From positions 23,979-87,978 of the forward strand of contig CAVTCB010000008.1 of assembly GCA_963733105.1 (NCBI GenBank): DNA of 64,000 nucleotides, given 5' to 3'. Each line of letters begins with the position of its first letter. Within the stretch, counting starts at the first letter, position 1. The translations under genes and the position numbers were made by a program. Under the pieces are notes generated by a model. That model worked only from the letters and a program-made list of their open reading frames with translations. It was not told the origin of the DNA and ran no database searches. The DNA is from JAFAYN01 sp963733105. GTDB lineage: Bacteria > Gemmatimonadota > Gemmatimonadetes > Longimicrobiales > Longimicrobiaceae. Of the stretch, positions 44,510 through 54,765 are shown in pieces.

Positions 44510-46962
44510 GCTCCCCCTCCTCCCTGCGCGCCGTCTTCCGCGTCCGCCTCGCCCGCGAGTACCACGTGGGCGCCGGCCACGGGAGCGGCACCGACGTGGA
44601 CTCGGCGCTCTTCCTGGAGTACGCGGGGAACGAGGCCGTCCCCGCGGTGCGGTACGCCCACGGCTTCCTCCGCCAGGCCGCGTACGAGCTGACGGCCCTT
44701 CCGCCGCTGGAGGCGTGGCAGCTCTGCGGACGCTCACGGCCCGCCGCCGGGTTCGACCCGGACGACTACTGCGGCCACGCCGCCCACCCGGTCGGGGCGG
44801 AGCCCGACGAGAAGCCCCCCTGTCCCGTCTGCCGGATCTTCGGGAGCCCGGCGCACCCTTCCCCCTGGTCTTTCTCCACCATGCGCCCCGTGGCGCCCTC
44901 CGCCGCTCCGGAGCACCCCGCGGTGGCGCGCTCGCGCGTGGCGAGCCGGGCCAGCATCGACCCCGTGACCCGGCGCGCGGCCGACGGGAAGCTGTTCTCG
45001 CAGGAGCTCGGCGCGCCGCTTGAGTTCGAGTTCACGGCGGAGCGGGCCGGGGGGGGCGGTGAGGCGCTGGACGAGCTCGCCTTCCTGGTGGCGGCGGCCC
45101 GGTGCGTCCCCGGGATCGGGGCGGGGCGGCGGCGCGGCCGCGGGGAGTGCTCCGTGGAGCTGCGCTCGTGCGAGGGGATGCAGGTGGACGCCGCCTCGCT
45201 CCTAGAGCGCTTCGACGCCTCCTGGCTCGCAAAGGGCCCGGGGGAGTGGAGGCGGCGCACCGGGCGCCCGCACGTCTTCCCGCGGGACGTGGACGCCCCC
45301 GCGTCCGTCCCCTGGTACGGCGCGGCGGCGGAGAGCGGGTGGGAGGAGTTGCGGCTGGTGGCGCGGGCGGAGGAGCCGCTGGTGATGGGAGTCCAGCCCC
45401 TCGCCGGGAACCTGCTGGAGAGCGAGTTCTTCGTCCCGGGGACCCTCCTCCTGGGCGCCGTGGCCGGGCGGGTGGCGAGCGCCGCCCCGGGCGAGGACGA
45501 CTTCCTCCGCGTCTTCCGCGGCGGCAGCGTCCTGTTCCCCGACCTCCTCCCCGCGTACGAGGAGGAGGTCGGCGCCTTCCGCCCCGGATTCCCCGCTCCG
45601 CTCGACCTGCGCACCTGCCCGCTCCACCCCGGGCCGAAGCACGCGGGCGGCCACGGCGTGTGGTCGCTCTCCCTCTCCATGGGGAGCGCCCCGCCCCGGG
45701 CCTGCCCCGAGTGCCGTGGCCAGGGGAGGGAGGACGTGAAGCTCGGGCGCCTCGGTCCGCTCCTCCTGGACGGCGGCTCCCGGCTGGCGTGGAAGCCGGA
45801 GGCGGGTGAGGAGACCAAGATCGCGGTCCACCCCCGCACCGGACGGGTGCAGGAGGAGTCCCTCTACCACCGCGAGACCATCCCCACGGGGACGCTCCTC
45901 TCGGGGGTGCTGCGCGCCCGGCCGGGCGCCCTGGAGTGGCTCCGGGAGCAGGGGCTCTTCACCTCCGCCGGGGGCGAGACGGAGCTGCGGGTCGGGAAGC
46001 GGCACGGGCGGGGATACGGGCGGCTGCGCCTCGCGTGGTGGCCGGTGAGCGCGGAGGAGGCTGCGGCCGAGCGGGAGCGCACCCGCGCGCGCGTACGCCG
46101 GCTCGTGAAGGACGGGCTCCCGGTGCCGGTGGTGCTCGCGTCGCGGCTCCTCCTGCGGGACGGCTTCGGGCGCGTCCGGCAGTCGCTCGCCCCGGTGGAC
46201 CTCGGGCTCGACGGGGAGGGGAGCTGCACTGTCGGGTGGGGGACGATCGGGGGGTTCTGGCGGCACATCGGGATGCCGCGGCGCCGGGACGCCGTCCTCC
46301 TCCCGGGGAGCGTGCTCCACCTGCGCCCCGCGGGGGGAGGTTCGGAGGAGTGGACGGAGCGCCTCCTCGGGCTGGCGGACGGGACGCCCCCGGGTGAGCG
46401 CACCGCCGAGGGCCTCGGCCGGCTGGCCGTCGCCCCGTTCCCGTACGGGTGGCTGGGCGACGGCGACGTGGAGGACGCGCCCCCGCCGCTCCCGGTACCC
46501 GCCGGGCTGCGCCGGGCGCGGCTGGCCCCGGCGGCGGGCGCGGTGCCGCCCGCGGACCCGGGGGAGGGCCACTTCCGCAGGTACGCCCTGAAGCTCCGCG
46601 GGGCCGGCCTGCCGCTGCAGGACTACCCCGATGAGTGGCAGGCGGTCGCGCGGGTGCTGTACACTCGCGCCGGCGACCCGGCGGGGGACCTTGTCCGCCG
46701 GCTGGAGCAGGGGGGAGGCGACCCGGCCGGTGCGCTGGACGAGGTCGGGCCTGCCCGGGAGCGGAAATCCTTCTTCCTGGGCGAGGGGAAGGGGGTGAAG
46801 CCGTGGGCGGCGCTGCGTGTCCTGGTCGAGGACGCGGCCGGACCGGCCCTCGGCGAGGGGGCGCGGGCGCTGCGGACGCGCGCCCTGGCCGAGGCGGTCG
46901 CGGACCGGGCGGCGCCCGGGAAGGGAGTCCACTCGACGGAACCCGGGGAGGAGACCCAATGA
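44506..46962 (+). CDS. Fused Cas7-like plus Csx10-like RAMP protein (type III-D)
   Basis: 818 residues; the GTG overlaps the cas10 stop. The N-terminal Cas7-like domain (1-about 225) has a candidate catalytic aspartate in GSGTDVDSALF, a zinc-binding CPVCRIFGSP and SRASIDPVTRRAADGKLF. The second part fits Csx10, the Cas5-like signature of type III-D: FFVPGTLLLGAVAGRV, CPECRGQG, VHPRTGRVQEESLYHRETI and GKRHGRGYGRLRL. The fusion would place backbone and 5'-handle binding in one chain. Confidence 0.8.
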   Translation: MSSPSSLRAVFRVRLAREYHVGAGHGSGTDVDSALFLEYAGNEAVPAVRYAHGFLRQAAYELTALPPLEAWQLCGRSRPAAGFDPDDYCGHAAHPVGAEPDEKPPCPVCRIFGSPAHPSPWSFSTMRPVAPSAAPEHPAVARSRVASRASIDPVTRRAADGKLFSQELGAPLEFEFTAERAGGGGEALDELAFLVAAARCVPGIGAGRRRGRGECSVELRSCEGMQVDAASLLERFDASWLAKGPGEWRRRTGRPHVFPRDVDAPASVPWYGAAAESGWEELRLVARAEEPLVMGVQPLAGNLLESEFFVPGTLLLGAVAGRVASAAPGEDDFLRVFRGGSVLFPDLLPAYEEEVGAFRPGFPAPLDLRTCPLHPGPKHAGGHGVWSLSLSMGSAPPRACPECRGQGREDVKLGRLGPLLLDGGSRLAWKPEAGEETKIAVHPRTGRVQEESLYHRETIPTGTLLSGVLRARPGALEWLREQGLFTSAGGETELRVGKRHGRGYGRLRLAWWPVSAEEAAAERERTRARVRRLVKDGLPVPVVLASRLLLRDGFGRVRQSLAPVDLGLDGEGSCTVGWGTIGGFWRHIGMPRRRDAVLLPGSVLHLRPAGGGSEEWTERLLGLADGTPPGERTAEGLGRLAVAPFPYGWLGDGDVEDAPPPLPVPAGLRRARLAPAAGAVPPADPGEGHFRRYALKLRGAGLPLQDYPDEWQAVARVLYTRAGDPAGDLVRRLEQGGGDPAGALDEVGPARERKSFFLGEGKGVKPWAALRVLVEDAAGPALGEGARALRTRALAEAVADRAAPGKGVHSTEPGEETQ

Positions 46963-48734
46963 ACGACCGCACCCTGACCGCCCGCCTGGTGACCACGGCT
47001 CCCCTGCACGCGGGGAGCGGGGATCCCGGGATCGCCACCGACCTTCCCGTGGCGCGGGACGCGGGGGGGCGGGTGTACCTCCCGGGGACCCAGGTCGCGG
47101 GGCGGCTGCGCGAGATCGCCACCCGCCTGGCGCCCCTGCTCGGCTGGGATCCCTGCACCGTCCTGACCAGGAAGCCGGAGGAGGAGCGGCGCTGCCCGGT
47201 GTGCGCCGTGTTCGGGGACCACTCCCGCAAGGGCGACGAGGAGGCGCAGAAGGCGGGCGGGAAGCGCCCGCCCCTCCAGGCATCCGCCGTGTGGTGCTTC
47301 GACGCGGTCCCGGAGGAGGAGCCGTCCCCCCGCACACTGGTGCGCGACGGGGTGGGGATCGACCGGCGCACCGGCGCCTCGGCCGCGGAGGCCCGGGCCA
47401 AGTACGACCGCGAGTGGGTCCCGGCGGGGACCACCTTCCTCCTCCGACTGGAGCTGGAGCGCGACGCCCCGGAGGAGGCCGAGGCGCTCCTGGCGCTCGC
47501 CCTCTCGGAGTGGGCGGAGGGGCGCGGGCGCCTGGGCGGCGGCGCGGCCCGGGGCGGCGGCGCCTTCCGGCTGGAGGATCTCCGCTTCGGTGCGGCGAAG
47601 CTGGGAGACAGGGAAGGGCTGAAGGAGTTCCTCCGCTCCGGCGTCTCCCCCGGGGACGCGGCGGGGTGGATGAAGGGCCGCCTGGCCGGCCTGCGCGAGC
47701 GGCGCGACCGGCCCGCGGAGCCGGCGAAGCGCCTCCCGGGGACGGTGGGCTCGTACGCGGAGCTCTCCTTCGAGCTGGCGTTCGCGGGGCCGGTGCTGGT
47801 GAGCGACCCCGGCGCGGCCCTGGCGCACGGCGTCAACTTCGCCCCGGTGTACGCGGGGCCCGGGTGGACCGACCCGGTGCTCCCGGGCGCGTCGCTGCGG
47901 GGGGTGCTGCGGGCGCAGGTGGAGCGCATCGCCCGCACCCTCGCCACCCACGCGGCAGGGGACGCCGCCGCCTTCGCCCGGAGCTGCGCCGCGTGCGACC
48001 CGTTTGAGTGGGCGCGGAAGCGGGGCGGCGGTGGGGAAGGAGGAGCCGCGCGGGAGCCGGCCCTCCGCTCCTGCGCCGCCCTGGCGGAGGAGCGGGGCGA
48101 GGCGGAGCCGGAGGCCTGCCTGGGGTGTTCGCTCTTCGGGAACACGCGGCAGGGGAGCCGCCTCTGGGTGGCCGACGCCCCGCTGCCGGAGGGTGAGCGG
48201 CCCACCTACCGGCTGCGCGACTTCGTCGCCATCGATCGCTTCACCGGCGGGGTCCTGGACGGGGCGAAGTTCGACGCGCTCCCGCTCTACGGCGCCCGCT
48301 TCCGGGCCGGCCTCCTCCTCTGGGACCCGGAGCCCTGGGAGCTGGCAGCGCTCGCCCTGGCGCTGCGCGACCTGCACGACGGGCTGGCGACGGTGGGCGC
48401 GCACGGGAGCAAGGGCTTCGGCCGCGCGGCGGTGGAAAGCCTCTCTCTGCGCGTGGGCCGGCTCGGCGACGCCGCGCCCGACTTCCCGGGGATGGAGGAC
48501 GCGTCCGACAGCGGCGTCTTCCGGGTGCGCGCGTGGAGCGGGACGCCGGAAGACCTGGTGACCGCCACGCGAGAGGCCGGGTGGGTGGAGGAGCTGTCGG
48601 AGGCGTGCGCGGCGGAGCGGCGGGAGGTGCCGGAGGGGACGGAGGTGGAGGACGGGTATTTCGGGACCCCGGCGTGGGAGCTGTACCCGCCGATCCCCGG
48701 TCCTGCGGAGCTGGAGGTGATCCTTGCCAAGTAA
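46959..48734 (+). CDS. Double Cas7 (Csm3-Csm3-like) RAMP fusion
   Basis: 591 residues; ATG overlaps the previous stop. Two RAMP units in tandem. Unit 1 has GSGDPGIATDLPVARD (candidate RNase aspartate), YLPGTQVAGRLRE, CPVCAVFG and VGIDRRTGASAAEARAKYD. Unit 2 has VLPGASLRGVLRAQ, CLGCSLFGN and FVAIDRFTGGVLDGAKFDA, but the aspartate loop reads LAHGVNFAPV, so unit 2 is probably non-cleaving. Backbone subunit of the effector, alternating cutting and silent positions. Confidence 0.85.
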   Translation: MNDRTLTARLVTTAPLHAGSGDPGIATDLPVARDAGGRVYLPGTQVAGRLREIATRLAPLLGWDPCTVLTRKPEEERRCPVCAVFGDHSRKGDEEAQKAGGKRPPLQASAVWCFDAVPEEEPSPRTLVRDGVGIDRRTGASAAEARAKYDREWVPAGTTFLLRLELERDAPEEAEALLALALSEWAEGRGRLGGGAARGGGAFRLEDLRFGAAKLGDREGLKEFLRSGVSPGDAAGWMKGRLAGLRERRDRPAEPAKRLPGTVGSYAELSFELAFAGPVLVSDPGAALAHGVNFAPVYAGPGWTDPVLPGASLRGVLRAQVERIARTLATHAAGDAAAFARSCAACDPFEWARKRGGGGEGGAAREPALRSCAALAEERGEAEPEACLGCSLFGNTRQGSRLWVADAPLPEGERPTYRLRDFVAIDRFTGGVLDGAKFDALPLYGARFRAGLLLWDPEPWELAALALALRDLHDGLATVGAHGSKGFGRAAVESLSLRVGRLGDAAPDFPGMEDASDSGVFRVRAWSGTPEDLVTATREAGWVEELSEACAAERREVPEGTEVEDGYFGTPAWELYPPIPGPAELEVILAK

Positions 48735-49338
48735 CCTGAGCCTGAAGGAGCTCCTCGACCGCTCCTTGCTGGTCGGGGCGGAGTCAATGACGTTCGTGTC
48801 GGGTTGCGTGGACGCGACCGAGGAAGGTGTGGAGCAGCTCCTTTCCTGGCTGCGAAGCCTCCCGGCCGGCCGGGGGGGCGCCACGCCCTGGTGGTGCTGC
48901 GCGGAGTGGACCGACCGGATGCGGCTGAGCGAGGTGGCGACCCCGGAAGCAGGGGAACTGCACCGTCTGGTCTGGGGGCGGTGGTTCGGCGATGCGGGAG
49001 ATTTGGAGGCGTGGCGCGACGGGGAGCGCCTTCGCTGGCGCTTCGTGGGAGACGTGGAGGTGCGGCCTCCGGAGAGTTTGAGGCCCCAAGACTACTTCGA
49101 GGACGGGGTGCGGCTCCGGCAGGGGGAAGCGAGGACCGCGCTGCTGTGGAAGGCCACGGATGCGCGCATCGCCACGGCCGGTCGCGAGACCATGGCCTGT
49201 CTCCCCCCACCGCCCGCGAGGCTGTGGGTGCGCTACACGCCGTTCTACGACCACGGGGTGGTCGCGGTGGTGCGGTACCGGGAGATCCTTCCCGGGAGCG
49301 ATACAGAGGCCGGACCCACTCCCACGCCGGAGGGATGA
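48724..49338 (+). CDS. Csx19-like type III-D protein
   Basis: 204 residues from a TTG at 48724; the ATG at 48787 would give 183. Segments ATPWWCCAEWTDRMRLSEVA and LHRLVWGRWFGDAGDLEAWR, followed by a LRWRFVGDVEVRPP strand and a late LWVRYTPFYDHGVVAVVRYRE, fit the small Csx19 proteins of type III-D operons, and the position (between the Cas7 genes) fits too. Csx19 function is poorly known. No separate Cas11 small subunit is seen, so it might take that place. Confidence 0.55.
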   Translation: MPSNLSLKELLDRSLLVGAESMTFVSGCVDATEEGVEQLLSWLRSLPAGRGGATPWWCCAEWTDRMRLSEVATPEAGELHRLVWGRWFGDAGDLEAWRDGERLRWRFVGDVEVRPPESLRPQDYFEDGVRLRQGEARTALLWKATDARIATAGRETMACLPPPPARLWVRYTPFYDHGVVAVVRYREILPGSDTEAGPTPTPEG

Positions 49339-51585
49339 GCATGCCCCAGGAACTGACCGGGAAAGTCGTGGTCCTGCTGAGCCGGGTCTACATTGAGTCG
49401 GCCGTGGGCGGAAACCGGGTGGAATTCGATCCCCTCACTCCGGGCGTTTGGGATGCGCCTGACGGGAAGCTGCCGCGCGAGAACGACGAAGTCGGCTATC
49501 AGCTGGACGGGCGCGGAAGGAAGCCGGTCCGCGTCCGCCTCATCAGGAGGGCGCGGGTGGAGGAGGATACCCGGAAGCAGTCGAGCGTCAGCACGGACGT
49601 CTTCCTCAACCCCTACAACTTCGTCCGGCCGCTCCCCGACCTGCCCGAGCCGGAGGACACGCCGCCGGAGATCCGCCTCCTGGGGCGCTGCCCGCCGCCG
49701 CCACTCGACCGGTACGTGGGCCTCACCGGCTCGGTGCGGTGCCGGCTGACCACCCACGGGCCGGTGTTCGTCTCCGATTCATACGACGTGCGCGTTGGGG
49801 ACGGTGGGCACAGGAGCTATCCGGTCTGCGGCTTCCGCGCGTCCGGACGGCGGTCTCCATGCATCCCCGGCTCCACGCTCCGTGGAGCGGTGCGCTCCGT
49901 CTTCGAGGCGGCGACCAGCTCCTGCTGGGAGCACGTGGCCGACCGCATGAGCCGTCGTCTGATCACCGAGGACGCAAAGGTCCTGGTCCCGGGCTGCCTT
50001 CGCTGGAACGGGGAAGTGGCGCGTGGAGCTGTTCACGGGGACGGCCGGGTACTGCCCTGGCGGGCCGATGCAGGCGAACCGGTCGATGTACGCGGGGTGG
50101 GTGCTGCACCACCTCCCGCGTGCGGGGACGAGGACGGCGCCCCGCCTCCCGGCCTGGGTCCGGCACGGGAGCGAGTGCTGGGCCCGGATGCGGCGGAGCA
50201 CGCACCGGAGGGGGTTCCGGTTCTGGAACGTGGAGGCGCTCGGCACCCGCGAGGAGGTGTCGCGGGGGTACGAGGACCCGCCGGAGGACGTCGTCATCCG
50301 GTCCGGCCTGTACTTCAGCACGGACAAGAACATCAGGCACAAGCACGACGAGCGGTTCTTCTTCTCGGACGATGCCGGCGACTTCCTGGAAGTCCGGGAG
50401 GAGTGCGTCGCCCGGTACGTGGAGCTCCTGGAGGACTACCGCGAGAACTTCCGGGAGGGGCGGAACGAGCCGGAGCAGGGGGTGCGTCCCAGCCGGTTCG
50501 TCCGGGAGAGCCGTCCTTCCCGCGCGGAGGAGTGCGAGGAGGAGTTGGTGTACGCCTGGGTCATCGGGAGCGGGGACGAGCGGATGGTGCGGGCGCTCGC
50601 GCCCGTGTCGGTCCCCCGCCTGTTCTACGACCACACCGTCCACGACCGCTTCCCGGCCTTCGAGTCGGTGCGGCCGTGCTCGCACGTCAACCGGGAGGCG
50701 GAGTTCTCGCTGTGCCCGGCGTGCCGGGTGTTCGGCTGGGTCTCCGGGGAGAAGACGGTGGAGGGCAGGCCCGCCGCCTACCGGAGCCGCGTCCGGTTCG
50801 GGGACGCGCTCTTCGGGGAGGAGTGGCTGGACCGGACGCCGCACGTGCTCGACATCCTCTCCGCCCCCAAGCCCACCACGGTGCGGTTCTACCTCATCCG
50901 CAGGGACGGGGACCTGCGGCCCTCCCGGCGCGAGTCGGAGGTCGACTACGACAGCGAGGCCATGGTGCTCCGGGGGCGCAAGTTCTACCGGGGCCGCGCC
51001 AGGGCCCGCATGAGCACGCGGGAGCCGGCCACCGGCCAGAACCGGACGCTGCGGGACCACCTCCAGCCGGGGGCGTCCGGGACGTTCGAGGTCCGGTTCG
51101 AGAACCTGGCGCCGGTGGAGCTGGGGGCGCTCCTCTGGTCGCTGGAGCTGGAGGAGGGGTGCGTGCACCGCCTCGGCTTCGGGAAGCCGCTCGGGATGGG
51201 CGCGGTGCGGATGCGGGTGGAGTCGCTGTCGTTCGACACGGCGGAGCGGTACGCGGACGGCGGGGACGGAGCGCAGGCGCGCGACGCGCGGCGGGACGTG
51301 GAGCGGCTCAAGGCGGGGTTCCGCAAGGCGATGGAGGCACGCCACGGGGAGCCGTTCTCGAAGCTGGAGAACGTCGCCGATCTGCGCGCGCTCCTGGACG
51401 GGTCCCCGCCGCGCCTGGAGGTGACCTATCCCACGCTGCGCGACGACGCGAACCCGGAGAGCTTCCACTGGTTCGTGGCGAACAAGGGCCGGTCGTATGG
51501 GGAGAGGGGGCCGGGACAGGGACACTGGCTGGACCTCGCGCACGAAGACCACGGTCTGCCTTTCGATCCCTCCCGTCATGGGTGA
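49335..51585 (+). CDS. TIGR03986-like CRISPR RAMP protein (type III-D), one frameshift
   Basis: About 750 residues when joined. The first frame (ATG 49335) carries FLNPYNFVRPL, a hallmark of this family, and PCIPGSTLRGAVRSVFEAAT. Near 50,020 the frame changes after CLRWNGEVAR and continues as ELFTGTAGYCPGG, SVPRLFYDHTVHDRFPA, CPACRVFGWVSGE and a final LGFGKPLGMGAVRM (Gly-rich loop). Cas7-like, the last effector gene. No catalytic aspartate is obvious. Followed by array 3. Confidence 0.78.
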
Positions 51586-51827
51586 CCGGAGACCGTCCTC
51601 CTCCGGAGGCTTGACCGCCGCATGGAGAAGTGCCTGCGACAACATCGCCCCTGCCCCAAAAACCAGGCTCGATGTTTCAAGTGCCGTAAACCCACTTCCT
51701 GCCAGGAGATACGATGGTATGACACAGGCTTTTCGGACCAAAAGCCCCCGTTTTCGGCCAGACCGAAAGGAGATGTTTCAAACCACCCTTGGGAACCCGC
51801 ATGGACATTGGGCTTCTGAGGGCCGCT
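51586..51827 (+). promoter_or_regulatory. CRISPR leader 3 (B-type)
   Basis: Only the last about 50 bases (TTTCAAACCACCCTTGG, then GCATGGACATTGGGC) match leader 1. The upstream part differs (ATGTTTCAAGTGCCG, GGCCAGACCGAAAGGAG) and resembles leader 6. It drives a B-type array. Confidence 0.6.
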
Positions 51828-52493
51828 GTTGAGAGGACTCCCCGATGATGAGGGGACCGAAGGCGGACCCGGCGCGGTCCCCACGAACCCCGTTGTTGAG
51901 AGGACTCCCCGATGATGAGGGGACCGAAGGAGCCAGTACCCCGGACTTCCGGTGTCGTAGAAGTTGAGGCGACTCCCCGATGATGAGGGGACCGAAGGAG
52001 TCGGGTCGCACTCTTCCTCGTGCTCGCGACGTGTGCGCACCTCGGTTGAGAGGACTCCCCGATGATGAGGGGACCGAAGGGTACATCACCGCGCCCTCGA
52101 TCCTGCCCCAGCCGCCGACGTTGAGAGGACTCCCCGATGATGAGGGGACCGAAGAGACCACGAGCGTGGCGATGAGCACGCCGAGCGTGTTGAGAGGACT
52201 CCCCGATGATGAGGGGACCGAAGGTCATGATGCGCGGACCCACGTCTTCCGCCACTGTTGAGAGGACTCCCCGATGATGAGGGGACCGTAGATACCGCAC
52301 CAGGTCCTTCTGCTGTTCGGTGAGTTGAGAGGACTCCCCGATGATGAGGGGACCGTAGATACCGCACCAGGTCCTTCTGCTGTTCGGTGAGTTGAGAGGA
52401 CTCCCCGATGATGAGGGGACAGAAGGAAAGGGTGGTGCCGCGATGATCAGGATGCCTTTGAGAGGACTCCCCAATGATGAGGGGGATTGGAGG
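51828..52493 (+). CRISPR. CRISPR array 3 (10 repeats, B-type)
   Basis: Repeats begin GTTGAGAGGACT and start at 51828, 51895, 51963, 52045, 52120, 52189, 52257, 52324, 52391 and about 52457. Spacers are 30-46 bases. Units 52257 and 52324 carry the same 31-base spacer (ATACCGCACC...TCGGTGA), a tandem duplication of one repeat-spacer unit. The last repeat is degenerate. Confidence 0.95.
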
Positions 52494-52599
52494 ACGAGAC
52501 TTGCGAGCTGCCATTTGCTTTACAGCCCGACGACGAAGGGCCCGAAGGACAAACGCCCGGGTGTGTGCCTGGTTCTTGAGTTCACCTACCTGACTGCCC
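52494..52599 (+). promoter_or_regulatory. Conserved cas1 upstream region, copy 2
   Basis: Spacer-like ACGAGACTTGCGAGC block, pseudo-repeat CCCGACGACGAAGGGCCC and the shared 5' leader ahead of cas1. See 40461-40565. Confidence 0.5.
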
Positions 52600-53583
52600 A
52601 TGACCGTCCTCTACCTCACGGAGCCGGGGAGCACCCTCGCCGCGAAGTCCCAGGCGCTGGTGGTGCGGCGCGGGACGGAGGTGCGGGGGCGCGCTCCGGT
52701 GCTCGGGGTGGAGCGGGTGGTGGTGCTGGGGTCTGCGCACCTCACGGCGGCGGCGGTGGCACTCTGCGCGCGGGAGCAGGTGGAGCTGGTGGTGGCCCTG
52801 CGCGGTGGGCAGGTGATGGCGCGGCTGGGGGCGTCTGAGGCGGGGCTGGAGCTGCGCGCAACGCAGCACCGGCGGGCGGAGGACCCGGCCTTCTGCCTGG
52901 AGTTGGCGCGCTCCGTGGTGCGCGGGAAGGTGCGGAACCAGCGCCGACTCCTGGGGCGCTCCCGTGAGAGCGGCGCTCCGGAGGTGGCGGCGAGCAGGAC
53001 GGCGCTGGACGGGCTGCTGGAGCGCGGGGGCGCGGCGGAAGGGGTGGCGGCCCTGCGCGGGCTGGAGGGGCGCGCTTCCGCGGTGTACTTCCGCGCGCTG
53101 CGGACGCTGGTGAACCCCGAGTTCGGCTTCCGCGCGCGCAACCGCCGCCCCCCGCGCGACCCGGTGAACGCCATGCTGAGCTTCGCCTACACGCTCCTCA
53201 CGGCCGAGGTGGCGGCGGCGGTCGCAGCGGCGGGTCTGGAGCCGGCGCTCGGGTTCTTCCACCGGGCGCGGGGCGGGCGCCCCGCCCTGGCGCTGGACCT
53301 GGTGGAGGAGTTCCGCGCCCCCGTGGCCGACGCACTGGTGCTCCAGCTCACCGGGCGCCGCTCCCTCGCGCCGGAGGACTTCCGCCCGCGAGGCGAGGGG
53401 GTGCGCATGACACCGCGTGCCCGTCGGCGCTTCCTGGAGGGGTACGAGAGCAAGATGGCGCAGTCGTTCCGGCTCCGCGCCGGGGAGGGCCTCACGCTTC
53501 GGGACGCGGTGCGTGCGCAGGCGCGGCGGCTCGCGACCTCCATCCGCGAGGGAGGTGGGTACGTCCCCTTCGAGCTCCCCTGA
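52600..53583 (+). CDS. cas1: Cas1 integrase, copy 2 (intact)
   Basis: 327 residues. Beta-rich N-terminal domain (LYLTEPGSTLAAKSQALVV), helical C-terminal domain with the metal-binding triad: glutamate in LEGRASAVYF, histidine in GFFHRARGGRPALALDL and the acidic EEF that follows. Nearly identical to copy 1 throughout. No reverse transcriptase or Cas6 fusion. Followed by cas2 and array 4. Confidence 0.92.
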   Translation: MTVLYLTEPGSTLAAKSQALVVRRGTEVRGRAPVLGVERVVVLGSAHLTAAAVALCAREQVELVVALRGGQVMARLGASEAGLELRATQHRRAEDPAFCLELARSVVRGKVRNQRRLLGRSRESGAPEVAASRTALDGLLERGGAAEGVAALRGLEGRASAVYFRALRTLVNPEFGFRARNRRPPRDPVNAMLSFAYTLLTAEVAAAVAAAGLEPALGFFHRARGGRPALALDLVEEFRAPVADALVLQLTGRRSLAPEDFRPRGEGVRMTPRARRRFLEGYESKMAQSFRLRAGEGLTLRDAVRAQARRLATSIREGGGYVPFELP

Positions 53584-53879
53584 CGCGCCGCGTCCGGAGC
53601 GCCGGACGTTCGTGGTGGCCTACGACGTGGTGGGACGACCGGCGCCGGGGGAAGGTGGCCGCCGTGCTCCTGGATTTTGGCGTGCGGGTGCGGTACAGTG
53701 TGTTCGAGTGCGCGCTCACCCGGGCCGAGCGCGGCCGTCTGCTGGAGCGGCTCCGCGCCCTGATCGACCCGGCGGAGGACGCGGTGTCGCTCTACCCGCT
53801 CTGCCGCCGCTGCCACGGACGGGTGCGGCGGCTGGGGCGCCCGCCCCCCGAGCCCGATCCGCAGTACCTGATCCTGTGA
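53580..53879 (+). CDS. cas2: Cas2, copy 2, one frameshift
   Basis: Same gene as copy 1 with an extra base where GTGGTGGAGGACC became GTGGTGGGACGACC (near 53,630). The frame resumes as AAVLLDFGVRVRYSVFEC and runs to the stop. About 100 residues when repaired. Confidence 0.8.
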   Translation: MTRRVRSAGRSWWPTTWWDDRRRGKVAAVLLDFGVRVRYSVFECALTRAERGRLLERLRALIDPAEDAVSLYPLCRRCHGRVRRLGRPPPEPDPQYLIL

Positions 53880-54082
53880 GGGAATCCGGGTCTGTGAAAC
53901 GAGAGGGGGGGGTCTGAAAACCCGGGTTTCGTTTCAAAACTTGTTAACTGCCTTTTGTGGACACTTACGAACATAGGAGAGCTGCCGTGCGACGAAAAGC
54001 GCCCGAATGAGCGACCGCTCAGTGGTCTCGTTTCAAACCACCCCTGGAAACCCGCGTGGATGCGGGGCTTCTGAGGGCCGCT
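53880..54082 (+). promoter_or_regulatory. CRISPR leader 4
   Basis: A-type leader as in arrays 1 and 2, including CGACCGCTCAGTGGTCTCG and the terminal CCACCCCTGGAAACCCGC. Confidence 0.7.
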
Positions 54083-54690
54083 GTTGAGGGAACTCCCCGA
54101 TGATGAGGGGACCGAAGGAAATTCAGAACTTGTCAGAGACTTCGATCGTGGTTGAGGGAACTCCCCGATGATGAGGGGACCGAAGGGCCAGCCCTAGTGG
54201 CCACGAACGAGGAGCAGCGTTGAGGGAACTCCCCGATGATGAGGGGACCGAAGGTTCGGTATTCCCGTCGCTTCGCGACTTGGTCTCGGCTTCGCGTTGA
54301 GGGAACTCCCCGATGATGAGGGGACCGAAGGTCCCAGCGTGAGCCGTCCAAGACTTCCAGACCGGTCGTTGAGGGAACTCCCCGATGATGAGGGGACCGA
54401 AGGTGGGGTTCGGCTTATGGTCAGCCGAATACTTCAACCCCGATAGCGTTGAGGGAACTCCCCGATGATGAGGGGACCGAAGACCAGGTAGTTGACGAAG
54501 ATCCGTACTCCCTTGAGTTGAGGGAACTCCCCGATGATGAGGGGACCGAAGGGTCAGGTTGCGCGCGAACATCACGTTGCGGACTCGCAACGCGTTGAGG
54601 GAACTCCCCGATGATGAGGGGACCGAAGGCCGCTCAGAAGCGTCCGCGTCGCGTGTTGAGGCGACTCCCCGATGATGAGGGATTCAGGAC
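54083..54690 (+). CRISPR. CRISPR array 4 (9 repeats, A-type)
   Basis: Repeats beginning GTTGAGGGAACT start at 54083, 54151, 54219, 54296, 54368, 54448, 54517, 54594 and 54655 (the last degenerate, GTTGAGGCGACT). Spacers 25-44 bases. Confidence 0.95.
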
Positions 54691-54765
54691 ACCGATCCAG
54701 GACCCGAGCGAGCATCGAGCATAGCCGGTCGTAGCGCAGCGAAATCCACTTGCGGAGGCGGGCGC

